Assembly: GCA_019420065.1 (NCBI GenBank)
Contig: JAHZHX010000077.1
Coordinates: 1 to 8,890, forward strand
Direction of reading: 5' to 3'
Length of the DNA: 8,890 bases
From: Clostridiales bacterium
Lineage (GTDB): Bacteria; Bacillota; Clostridia; Christensenellales; Aristaeellaceae
The position numbers were made by a program, and so were the translations under genes. The notes beneath the pieces were generated by a model. It saw only the letters and a program-made list of their open reading frames with translations, made no database searches and was not told the origin of the DNA. Positions within the stretch are counted from its first letter, which is position 1. Each line of letters starts with the position of its first letter. Below are positions 1-7,202 of this stretch, in pieces.

Positions 1-1
1 C

Positions 2-1549
2 GCGCGGCCTGGACTGCGCGCGCTGCTGCGCGTAGCCGGACTTGACGGGCAGGAAGAAATCAGCGGCACGCAGGCAGCTTTTTTGCTGGCGCCGCGCATC
101 AATGCCTGCGGGCGGATGGCTTCGGCCAGGATTGCGCTGGAGCTGCTGACGAGCCGGGATACGGAGCGCGCTGACGAGCTGGCTGATGAAGCGGAACGGC
201 TCAATGCCCGGCGCAGGAACATTGAACAGCATATTTTGGAAGAGGCGGAGGAACAGGTGCGCGCCATGGATTTGTGCCGCCTGCGCGCCATTGTCGTATC
301 CGGCGAGAACTGGGAAAGCGGCGTTGTAGGGCTGGTTGCCGGCCGGTTGGCGGAGCGCTACGGTTATCCTGCCGTGGCGCTGTCAAAACAGGGAGAAAAG
401 AGCGTGGGCAGCGCCCGCAGCGCCTGCGGCGTGGATCTGTATCAGGCGCTGTGCGGCTGCGGCGATCTTTTTGAACGCTTTGGCGGGCATAAGCAGGCAG
501 CCGGATTGACGATTAAAAGCGATTTGACCGATGAGCTGCGCGAACGGTTGAGCCAGGCGGTGGAAACGCAGCTGCAAGGGCGCGCGTTGATGCCGGAAAC
601 GGCTTATGACGGCGAGCTGACGCTGGAGGAAATCAATCTTGCGATGATTGACGAACTGCATCGCCTGGAGCCGTGCGGTATGGGCAACCCTGCTCCGGTG
701 TTCCTGGTACGCGATGCGCAGGTGCTTGCGGCCCGCGCGGTAGGGGCGGACGGCGCGCATCTGAAATTAACGCTGTTGCAAGGGGACACGCTGATGGACG
801 CCATCGCTTTTGGCATGGGGCAGCGTGCGGGCATGCTGACAGGAGCATGCGATTTGGCGATTACGCCGGTGAGCAATACCTTTCGCGGCAAAACCAGCGC
901 CGAGTGCCGCGTGGAAGCCATTGGCGCGGCACAGGCATGCTTCCGTTCGGACAAAACGGCAGAAATGAAGGCGGTTTTGCAGGAGTTTTCCCGTTTTTGG
1001 AGAAATAATAAGGGTTACGCTGTGAGCAGCGTGGCAAAAATCCCGGCGCCCGCGGGCACACAGGGAACGCTGTATCTTTGCCGCAGCGCGGAAACGGCGC
1101 AGCGCGTGGCCGCGGCGTACCCGGACCTGGATGTACTCGCCGGAGCAAAGGCCGATCCGCGCGCCTATAATGCCCTGTGGTATTGCAGGGAGCTGGTGGC
1201 TCGCGGCCCGTACCGCCGCGTGGTGCTTTGCGACGGGCTGCTGTGCCCGCAGGAGGCCGGGATCCTGCATGAACTGTATCCACAGGCAGAGCTGATGGCT
1301 TTGCCGGAGAGCGGGGCCATGCGGGCATGCCGGGAGGGGCTGCGTTTCTCGGTGGATGAGTTGCGCATGCTCTATCGCGCTCTGCGCGCCGGGCGGCAAC
1401 CGGATATGCAGGACGCGCGCACGGCGGCGATGGCGCAGGTGCTCATGGCCCTGGAGCTGATTTCGCCCGAATTGCAGCTTTTGCCCATGCGCAAGTGCGA
1501 TCCCGCCGCGCATCCTCTTTACAGACTGATCCAAGGAAGTGAACTGTAA
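2..1549 (+). CDS. recJ: Single-stranded-DNA-specific exonuclease RecJ (C-terminal part, 5' end cut by window edge)
   Basis: RecJ is a cytoplasmic 5'-3' single-strand DNA exonuclease of the DHH/DHHA1 family, acting in recombination repair and replication-fork processing. The frame is open from base 2, so the DHH catalytic half lies outside the window and 515 codons remain. Visible landmarks are the LAPRINACGRM segment right at the start (typical of RecJ just after the DHH domain), the DHHA1 signature GGHKQAAG encoded at about 482-505, and EPCGMGNPAPVF, which opens the OB-fold DNA-binding domain, near base 668. After the OB fold there are about 190 further residues, matching in position and length the C-terminal extension of Firmicutes RecJ and absent from the shorter E. 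coli-type enzyme. That extension is diverged and I recognise it mainly by position. The TTG at 83 is only an internal codon, not a start. The stop overlaps the next ATG by one base (TAATG). Confidence 0.95.
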   Translation, partial: ARPGLRALLRVAGLDGQEEISGTQAAFLLAPRINACGRMASARIALELLTSRDTERADELADEAERLNARRRNIEQHILEEAEEQVRAMDLCRLRAIVVSGENWESGVVGLVAGRLAERYGYPAVALSKQGEKSVGSARSACGVDLYQALCGCGDLFERFGGHKQAAGLTIKSDLTDELRERLSQAVETQLQGRALMPETAYDGELTLEEINLAMIDELHRLEPCGMGNPAPVFLVRDAQVLAARAVGADGAHLKLTLLQGDTLMDAIAFGMGQRAGMLTGACDLAITPVSNTFRGKTSAECRVEAIGAAQACFRSDKTAEMKAVLQEFSRFWRNNKGYAVSSVAKIPAPAGTQGTLYLCRSAETAQRVAAAYPDLDVLAGAKADPRAYNALWYCRELVARGPYRRVVLCDGLLCPQEAGILHELYPQAELMALPESGAMRACREGLRFSVDELRMLYRALRAGRQPDMQDARTAAMAQVLMALELISPELQLLPMRKCDPAAHPLYRLIQGSEL

Positions 1550-3741
1550 TGGCAACCGCTTATGAATGCATGTCGCTGGAACAGATGATCGCGCGCATGC
1601 ATCATTATCATCCCGGCGCGGACGCTGGGCTTATTGAACGCGCCTATGCCTTTGCGGAGAAGGTGCACGGCGGGCAGCGCCGTTTAAGCGGCGAGCCGTA
1701 TATTATTCATCCGGTGTATGTTGCCAGCATTCTGACCGAGATCGGCATCGACGCGCCGACCATAGCGGCCGGGCTTTTGCACGACACGGTGGAGGACTGC
1801 GAAAGCGTGACGCTGCAAACCATCGAGGAGCAGTTCGGCGCCGAGGTTGCCATGCTGGTGGACGGCGTGACCAAGCTGTCCAAGCTCGATTTTACCGACC
1901 GTGAGGAACGGCAGGCGGAAACGCTGCGCAAAATGATTCTGGCCATGGGGCGCGATATCCGCGTGGTGCTTATCAAGCTTGCCGACCGCCTGCACAATAT
2001 GCGCACGCTTAAATTCCAGTCGCCCGAGCGCCAGGTGGCCATAGCCCGGGAGACGCTGGATATTTATGCGCCGCTGGCGCACCGGCTGGGCGTATACCGC
2101 ATCAAGGCGGAGCTGGAGGATCTGTCGCTGCGTTACATTGATCCGCAGGGCTATCAGGACGTGGCGCGCAAGGTTGGCATGAAGCGCGCCGAGCGCGAGG
2201 CCAATATTCAGATCGTGATCGAGGAACTGACGCAGCGTTTGAGCGCCATGGGGCTGCACTTTGAGGTGGCCGGCCGGCCCAAGCATCTGTACAGCATTTA
2301 CCGCAAAATGGTCATCCAGAACAAGCCCTTTGATCAGATCTATGACCTGATTGCCATTCGCGTGTTGGTGGATACCGTGCCGGACTGCTACACGGTGCTG
2401 GGCGTCTGCCATACGCTGTGGACGCAGGTGCCGGGGCGCTTTAAGGACTATATTTCAGTGCCCAAAAACAATATGTACCAGTCGCTCCACACCACGGTCA
2501 TCGGCGGCCGGCGCATTCCTTTTCCCTTTGAGATTCAGATCCGCACCTGGGAAATGCATCATATTGCCGAGTACGGCATTGCGGCGCACTGGCGTTACAA
2601 GGAGGGCGGCGGCGATCGGGATTTTGACCGCAAGCTGTACTGGCTGCGGCAGATTCTGGACTGGCAAAGCGAAACGCGCGACAGCCATGAATTCATGGAC
2701 GGGCTGAAGACCGATCTGTTCAGCGAGCAGGTGTTCATCTTCACGCCCAAGGGCGATATCATTGATATGCCGCGCGGCGCAACGCCGCTGGATTTCGCGT
2801 ACCGCGTGCATTCGGCGGTGGGCAATTCCTGCATTGGCGCCAAGGTCAACGGGCGTATCGTGCCGTTGGAAACGCCGCTGGAAACGGGCGACCGGGTGGA
2901 GATCATGACCTCCTCATCGGCCAAGGGCCCCAGCATGGACTGGCTTAAAATCGTCAAGACCCAGGGCGCCAAGGCCAAGATACGGCAGTATTTCAAGCGT
3001 GAGCTGCGCGGCGAGAATGTGCAGAAGGGTAAGGAAGCGCTGGAACGCGAGGCCAAGCGCCGCGGTTTGCAGCTGGGGCTTTTGCTGCGCAGCGAAAATG
3101 TGGAGCCGATTTTACGCAAGTATGCCTTTGCCGATATGGATGACCTGTACGGCGCGGTGGGCTATGGCATGATCGCCGCAACCTACGTGATTACCCGCCT
3201 GTACGAGGAGCAGCGTCGGACGGAGGAGGCGGCAGCGCCCAAGCTCCCGCCCCAGCTGCCCACGGTGGAGGCCGCGCCGGCCCGTTCGGGCGGCAAGCCA
3301 ACGCAGGGCATCTACGTGGAGGGCGGCAGCGGCATGCTGGTGCGTTTCGCCAAGTGCTGCAATCCGGTGCCGGGGGATGATATCGTCGGCTACATTACCC
3401 GCGGCCGCGGCGTAACGGTGCATAAAGCCGATTGCGTGAACGCGCAGTATACCGAGCCGGAGCGTGCGGTGCATGTTTCCTGGGCGCAGGAGAGCACGGG
3501 TAGGTTCAATACCTCCATTCATATTATTGCTTACGACCATCCCAGCCTTTTGGGCGAATTGACCGTCTATGTCCAGGACAGCGGCGCGCCGATCTCGGCC
3601 ATGAGCGTCAAGGTGAACAAAAATAAGACCTGCGCTATCCATATGGTGGTGGAGGTCGAAAGCCGCGAGCAGCTCGATCAGGTATTGCGCCGGATTCAGA
3701 AAAGATCCGATGTGATCGAAGCCTTCCGCGCCGGCGGCTGA
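1549..3741 (+). CDS. rel: Bifunctional (p)ppGpp synthetase/hydrolase, RelA/SpoT long RSH family
   Basis: This enzyme makes (p)ppGpp from ATP plus GTP/GDP and breaks it down, controlling the stringent response in the cytosol and on starved ribosomes. The 730 residues have the full long-RSH layout. The HD hydrolase domain (about 25-180) keeps His54 and the HD pair at 78-79 in LLHDTVED. The synthetase domain (about 235-350) has RFKDYISVPKNNMYQSLHT at 297-315 and EIQIRT at 328-333. A TGS domain spans about 394-454, followed by a helical region, a Pro/Ala-rich linker (562-585), the Cys-Cys zinc-finger/conserved-cysteine segment (C603, C604, H625, C629) and a C-terminal ACT domain (about 654-728). 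The RXKD form (RFKD) rather than EXDD, together with the intact HD pair, indicates a bifunctional Rel, as is usual in Firmicutes. The ATG overlaps the recJ stop, with an AAGGAAGTG ribosome-binding sequence inside the end of recJ. The usual symbol is relA or rel. Confidence 0.97.
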   Translation: MATAYECMSLEQMIARMHHYHPGADAGLIERAYAFAEKVHGGQRRLSGEPYIIHPVYVASILTEIGIDAPTIAAGLLHDTVEDCESVTLQTIEEQFGAEVAMLVDGVTKLSKLDFTDREERQAETLRKMILAMGRDIRVVLIKLADRLHNMRTLKFQSPERQVAIARETLDIYAPLAHRLGVYRIKAELEDLSLRYIDPQGYQDVARKVGMKRAEREANIQIVIEELTQRLSAMGLHFEVAGRPKHLYSIYRKMVIQNKPFDQIYDLIAIRVLVDTVPDCYTVLGVCHTLWTQVPGRFKDYISVPKNNMYQSLHTTVIGGRRIPFPFEIQIRTWEMHHIAEYGIAAHWRYKEGGGDRDFDRKLYWLRQILDWQSETRDSHEFMDGLKTDLFSEQVFIFTPKGDIIDMPRGATPLDFAYRVHSAVGNSCIGAKVNGRIVPLETPLETGDRVEIMTSSSAKGPSMDWLKIVKTQGAKAKIRQYFKRELRGENVQKGKEALEREAKRRGLQLGLLLRSENVEPILRKYAFADMDDLYGAVGYGMIAATYVITRLYEEQRRTEEAAAPKLPPQLPTVEAAPARSGGKPTQGIYVEGGSGMLVRFAKCCNPVPGDDIVGYITRGRGVTVHKADCVNAQYTEPERAVHVSWAQESTGRFNTSIHIIAYDHPSLLGELTVYVQDSGAPISAMSVKVNKNKTCAIHMVVEVESREQLDQVLRRIQKRSDVIEAFRAGG

Positions 3742-3756
3742 TGCAGGAGGAGAAAA

Positions 3757-4206
3757 ATGAGAGCGGTGATTCAGCGCGTAACGCAGGCAAGCGTTTCGGT
3801 TGACGGAAAAACGGTGGGCAGCATCCAAAAGGGATTGATGGTGCTGCTGGGCGTAAAATGCGGCGATACCGAAAGGGACGCCGATTATATGGCGGACAAG
3901 ATCATAAAGCTGCGTATCTTTGAGGATGAAAACGGCAAAATGAACCGCGCAGTCCGCGAGGTACAGGGCGGAATCCTGTGCGTAAGCCAGTTCACGCTGC
4001 TGGGGGACGCGCGCGGGCAGAACCGTCCCGGATTCACCCAGGCGGAAGCGCCGGAGCGCGCCAATATGCTGTACGAGCGTGTCTGCGAGCGTATGCGCGG
4101 ACAGGACGTGCAGGTTGAAACGGGCATTTTTCGCACGGATATGCAGGTGTCGCTGGTCAATGACGGACCGGTCACGCTGCTGCTGGACAGCGAAAAACAA
4201 TTCTGA
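3757..4206 (+). CDS. dtd: D-aminoacyl-tRNA deacylase
   Basis: Dtd hydrolyses D-aminoacyl-tRNAs (and Gly-tRNAAla in characterised homologues), recycling the tRNA and keeping D-residues out of proteins; it is a cytosolic homodimer. The 149 residues match the normal family length. The N-terminus MRAVIQRVTQASVSVDG is the family signature. The two active-site motifs are both present: SQFTL at 77-81 and the Gly-cisPro motif region NDGPVT at 135-140. A strong AGGAGG at 3745-3750 lies 6 bases before the ATG, and the gene starts 15 bases after the rel stop. Rel followed by dtd is a common arrangement in Firmicutes. The stop TGA overlaps the next ATG by one base. Confidence 0.97.
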   Translation: MRAVIQRVTQASVSVDGKTVGSIQKGLMVLLGVKCGDTERDADYMADKIIKLRIFEDENGKMNRAVREVQGGILCVSQFTLLGDARGQNRPGFTQAEAPERANMLYERVCERMRGQDVQVETGIFRTDMQVSLVNDGPVTLLLDSEKQF

Positions 4207-4805
4207 TGGGGAAAAATATGCTGAAAATTGAAACGCTTGTATTGGGTGAATTGCAGAATAATTGCTATATTGTTTCTTTGCCGGGGGAAAAGCGCGCCGT
4301 GGTGATTGATCCGGGCGATGACGCGCAGCGGCTGCGGGCGGCGCTGGAAGGCAAGACCGTGGAAGGCGTGCTTATTACCCACGCGCATTATGACCATATT
4401 CTGGGATTGCCCGCGCTGGCCGGCGCGCCGGTATATGTGCATGAACAGGATGCGGCGGCATTGCTGGATCCGGAATACAACTGCGCGCCGGAAGGGAGAA
4501 AGACCTGCGTACCGGCTGACCATGCGCTCCGGGAAGGGGATATGGTGACGTTGGCCGGGATGACCTTTACCGTGCTGCATACGCCGGGGCATACGCTGGG
4601 CAGCGTATGCTATCAATGCGAAAATGTTTTATTTACCGGCGATACGCTGTTTGCCCATGGCTACGGGCGTACCGATCTGAAGGGCGGAAGCTGGCCGTCG
4701 ATGGCAGGCTCGCTGCGTCGGCTGCTGCGCATGGATGGAGCGCTGCGGCTCTATCCCGGGCATGGAGAGAGCGTTACGCTGGCGGAAGTGCGGGGGAAAC
4801 AATGA
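4206..4805 (+). CDS. Metallo-beta-lactamase-fold hydrolase, glyoxalase II-like (YqgX type)
   Basis: This is a small MBL-superfamily hydrolase resembling the hydroxyacylglutathione hydrolase/YqgX branch, probably a thioester hydrolase in alpha-ketoaldehyde detoxification, although the physiological substrate is not visible. The two-metal site is complete: THAHYDH at 58-64, His129 in TPGHT, Asp146 in FTGDT and His186 in YPGHG. The GYGRTDLKGGS stretch after the Asp is also typical of this branch. At 199 residues it is close to the usual ~200-210 and lacks the longer C-terminal substrate-binding helices of classical GloB. Two starts are possible: ATG at 4206 overlaps the dtd stop, and ATG at 4218 gives MLKIETLVLGELQNNCYIV, which fits the family N-terminus better and has a GGGGAA sequence just upstream. 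The stop overlaps hemZ (ATGA). Confidence 0.92.
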   Translation: MGKNMLKIETLVLGELQNNCYIVSLPGEKRAVVIDPGDDAQRLRAALEGKTVEGVLITHAHYDHILGLPALAGAPVYVHEQDAAALLDPEYNCAPEGRKTCVPADHALREGDMVTLAGMTFTVLHTPGHTLGSVCYQCENVLFTGDTLFAHGYGRTDLKGGSWPSMAGSLRRLLRMDGALRLYPGHGESVTLAEVRGKQ

Positions 4806-6244
4806 AGACGGTATCGCTTTATACGCCTGCGCCGGAGCTGGCCAACGATATGGCGGAGGTAATGCGGCTGTTTCTGGGCGGCGTTGCGCTGCTGGTAAAC
4901 ACCGCGGGCGGCGAGCTTACGGTCACGCATGAGGAGCATATTGCGCAGGGGCAGCGCGCCGTTGCGGTGGAGATGACAGGCGAGCGCGCGCAGTTGCTGG
5001 AAGCGGTGACGGGCGATGCGGTGGTGGATAAACGCCTGCGCCGCCGTCAGGCAAAATTGTGCGTGTATGACGTGATGAAGCGCCATTGCGGATATACGCC
5101 GCCCTGGGGGAGCCTGACAGGCATTCGCCCCACGCGCCTTTTGTACGCAAATCTTGCGCAGGGGATAGAACTGGACGAGGCTGTGCAAAAGCTGCGCGCT
5201 ACTTTTGACGTGAGTGCGGAAAAAGCGGAGATCCTGAAAAAAATCGTCAAGGTGCAGCAAAAGCTGACTTTGCCGCAGCCGGACGAGACGGATATCTACA
5301 TCGGTATTCCCTTTTGCGTGTCGCGCTGCGCTTATTGCAGTTTTCTTTCCGGCGAGGTGGGCAAGGGCGAGCTGCTTGAACCCTATGTGACGGCGCTGGA
5401 GCGGGAAATCGCCCATGCGCTGCGTTTGCTTGAGAAAACCGGTTTGCGCCCGCGCGCTTTTTATATGGGCGGCGGTACGCCCACCGCGCTGCCCGCGCCG
5501 CTGCTGAAGCGGGTTTTGACGGCGGCGGAGCCGCTGCTGCGAGCCTGTGGAGAGATCACGGTGGAGGCCGGCCGCCCGGATACCATTGACCGGGAAAAGC
5601 TGTGCGTGTTGCGCGAGGCCGGGGTGACGCGCATCAGCGTGAATCCGCAGACCATGCATGACGAAACGCTGGCGCGCATTGGTCGCCGTCATACCTGCGC
5701 GCAGACTGAAAAGGCCTATGCATTGGCGCGGGAACTGGGGTTCAGCCATGTCAATATGGATTTGATTGCCGGGCTGCCGGGAGAAGACCAAAGCATGTTT
5801 GAGCAGACGCTTGCCTGGGTGCGCGGTCTTGCGCCCGAGAGCGTAACGGTGCATACGCTGTCCATCAAGCGCAGCAGCCTGCTGCACTTGTGGGAGTCCG
5901 CCCTGCCGGACGGCGATATGGTTGCCGCCATGGTACGCGCGGGCGCGCAGACTGCGGAGACGATGGGCATGCGGCCCTATTATCTGTACCGGCAGAAGTA
6001 TATGGCGGGAAATCAGGAAAATGTGGGCTATGCCCTGCCGGGGCATGCCTGCCAGTACAATGTGGACATGATGGAAGAGACGGCCAACATCCTGGCGTTG
6101 GGCGCGGGCGCGGCCAGCAAACGCATTTTTTCTCAGCAGGGGAAAATTCGCCGTGCATATAATGTCAGTGATATATGCCAGTATATTGAGCGCGTTGAGG
6201 AAATGGGCAGCCGTAAAGAAGCGTTGTTTTTGGCGGAAGCGTAA
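4802..6244 (+). CDS. hemZ: HemZ-type radical SAM coproporphyrinogen dehydrogenase
   Basis: HemZ belongs to the HemN/HemW-like radical SAM proteins; in Bacillus it was proposed to act in oxygen-independent conversion of coproporphyrinogen III to protoporphyrinogen IX. Whether this organism makes heme is unknown, so the reaction is a family-based assignment. The 4Fe-4S motif CVSRCAYC gives C172, C176 and C179. It is followed by YMGGGTPTAL (221-230), VEAGRPDTI (254-262), SVNPQTM (279-285) and MDLIAGLPGED (319-329). The N-terminal PWGSLTGIRPTRL (101-113) and the late YYLYRQKYMAGNQENVGY (393-410) are characteristic of HemZ rather than HemN or HemW. The start is the ATG at 4802, overlapping the preceding stop as ATGA, which gives 480 residues, normal for HemZ; the frame stays open farther upstream but only inside the hydrolase gene. 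In many Firmicutes hisS follows, whereas here a terminator does. Confidence 0.94.
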   Translation: MKTVSLYTPAPELANDMAEVMRLFLGGVALLVNTAGGELTVTHEEHIAQGQRAVAVEMTGERAQLLEAVTGDAVVDKRLRRRQAKLCVYDVMKRHCGYTPPWGSLTGIRPTRLLYANLAQGIELDEAVQKLRATFDVSAEKAEILKKIVKVQQKLTLPQPDETDIYIGIPFCVSRCAYCSFLSGEVGKGELLEPYVTALEREIAHALRLLEKTGLRPRAFYMGGGTPTALPAPLLKRVLTAAEPLLRACGEITVEAGRPDTIDREKLCVLREAGVTRISVNPQTMHDETLARIGRRHTCAQTEKAYALARELGFSHVNMDLIAGLPGEDQSMFEQTLAWVRGLAPESVTVHTLSIKRSSLLHLWESALPDGDMVAAMVRAGAQTAETMGMRPYYLYRQKYMAGNQENVGYALPGHACQYNVDMMEETANILALGAGAASKRIFSQQGKIRRAYNVSDICQYIERVEEMGSRKEALFLAEA

Positions 6245-6290
6245 AATGCTGGAGCAAGACGAACTGTTTTGCTCCAGCATTGTTTGTCTT
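6245..6290 (+). terminator. Rho-independent terminator of the recJ-hemZ operon, probably shared by the convergent gene
   Basis: A perfect 13-bp inverted repeat pairs 6245-6257 (AATGCTGGAGCAA) with 6269-6281. It extends inward by three more pairs, one of them G-U, to a 5-base loop at 6261-6265. A T-rich tail (6280-6298) follows on the + strand. The stem begins on the base after the hemZ stop. On the opposite strand the hairpin is followed by ATTTTA, and the GIY-YIG gene ends only 22 bases away, so it may also stop transcription from that side, more weakly. Confidence 0.9.
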
Positions 6291-6302
6291 TAATTTTGTT
6301 TA

Positions 6303-7142
6303 TTATAAGTCTTTGAGAAGCGTGCCACTCATACTTTTCCAATCGATGTTTCCGTTTGATGAATGTCCAAGAATGACTGAAGATGCAGCAGACGGAGAAC
6401 TGAATTCATAATCTGCTTGAAATATATCATCAATGATTATTCCATTTTCTATCAGTTGCTTACGGAGCAAAAAATAACATTTTCCACGAATTTCGAAAGA
6501 AGGAGCGGTGTGATCTGATATGCGCGATCCCTTAATTACGGTTAAACCTTCTGAGCTTAGGAAGCCTTTGGCTTCGCCGTTATTTCCCTTGCAGAAAAGA
6601 TATTGAGTGTTATTAGTTATCTGCGGAGCAGGAACGAACAGCTTATATCCCAGCGTATTGATGAGAATTCGGATATTGTCAATAAATTCTTCCATTGATG
6701 CTATTTGGGATTCTTTCAGAACGGTATCTCCATATGTGTTTTTGGTAAGCACGCGATAATGCTTATATTCCCGAGCCATTTTTACCAGTTTATTTTCAAG
6801 ATACCGAATGTGTGCTTTGTTCAAATCACGGCCTGTGAAGATCACGGCTGTTTTCCAGTAATAGTTTTCCTTACCAGAATTATAATCGCTCATATGCTGA
6901 ATCAAACGTTTTTGGACGTTTTCAGCTTCGCCAATATAAACGCTATCAGAGCCATCGTCTTCCTGACAGAATAGAAAATATATGCCTGCTTCAGTGATGT
7001 CCTGCCTGGTGCTATCTTTGACATCGGTACGTGGAATTTTGATAGCTTTGCCATTCCAATTTGATAGTTCTGCGGTCACAAGACCATTTGCATTGCCATC
7101 AACAAGGAACAATTCAATTGCTTTTCCATAAGGCATAGGCAT
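6303..7142 (-). CDS. GIY-YIG nuclease-fold protein with C-terminal DUF4357-like domain
   Basis: The 279-residue protein has three visible parts. An N-terminal segment of about 45 residues (KAIELFLVDGNANG, then IPRTDVKD) is typical of this family. A GIY-YIG nuclease fold covers about 50-135, with GIY at 53-55, YIG at 69-71, Arg79 and His83 on the following helix and the metal-binding Glu116 in RYLENKLV, so the catalytic set looks intact. A DUF4357-like tail at about 222-276 contains DYEFSSPSAASSVILG and ends IDWKSMSGTLLKDL. Relatives are scattered across bacteria and their biological role is not established; DNA cleavage is inferred from the fold. The gene is AT-rich against its neighbours, suggesting transfer. 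It lies 60 bases downstream of deoC on the same strand with no terminator seen between, so read-through is possible. The ATG at 7136 (third codon) has better ribosome-binding spacing than 7142. Confidence 0.88.
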   Translation of the reverse strand: MPMPYGKAIELFLVDGNANGLVTAELSNWNGKAIKIPRTDVKDSTRQDITEAGIYFLFCQEDDGSDSVYIGEAENVQKRLIQHMSDYNSGKENYYWKTAVIFTGRDLNKAHIRYLENKLVKMAREYKHYRVLTKNTYGDTVLKESQIASMEEFIDNIRILINTLGYKLFVPAPQITNNTQYLFCKGNNGEAKGFLSSEGLTVIKGSRISDHTAPSFEIRGKCYFLLRKQLIENGIIIDDIFQADYEFSSPSAASSVILGHSSNGNIDWKSMSGTLLKDL

Positions 7143-7145
7143 TTT

Positions 7146-7150
7146 CTCCT
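7146..7150 (-). promoter_or_regulatory. Shine-Dalgarno that bears on the GIY-YIG gene start
   Basis: On the - strand the order is AGGAG, AAA, ATG, CCT, ATG. The gap to the first ATG (7142) is only 3 bases, while the gap to the second (7136) is 9 bases, inside the usual range. The second start gives MPYGKAIELFLVDG, which also resembles relatives' N-termini. I kept the longer reading as the outer limit and favour 7136. Confidence 0.6.
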
Positions 7151-7202
7151 GTTTTGTATTTTATGATTGTTTTCAGAAAGCTTTTGGCTGGGATTCTAAG
7201 TA

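Noticed and set aside
1000..1020. AT-rich patch inside recJ (AAATAATAAG) as an internal promoter for rel
   Set aside because: No -35 box at acceptable spacing; it lies at a domain linker, where composition often shifts.
767..1555. Open frame of 262 codons on the - strand opposite recJ
   Set aside because: Shadow of recJ; no motif and no ribosome-binding context that would support it.
3112..4200. Open frame of 362 codons on the - strand opposite the end of rel and dtd
   Set aside because: It runs antisense across two well-supported genes and their junction, with low-complexity composition and no domain.
4607..4801. Upstream extension of the hemZ reading frame
   Set aside because: It would overlap the MBL hydrolase gene by about 200 bases and add residues not found in HemZ; the ATGA overlap at 4802 gives the normal length.
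4751..6280. Long open frame of 509 codons on the - strand opposite hemZ
   Set aside because: It mirrors a clear hemZ gene, has no recognisable motif and a composition rich in His, Arg and Gln, as expected of antisense frames in high-GC coding DNA.
7151..7200. Separate promoter for the GIY-YIG gene (TAAAAT on the - strand)
   Set aside because: A -10-like sequence exists but no acceptable -35 or TGn extension, and it lies very close to the start codon; read-through from deoC is equally possible.
7143..7202. Terminator between deoC and the GIY-YIG gene
   Set aside because: Only a short AAAGCTTT palindrome is seen, with no GC-rich stem and no T-tract.
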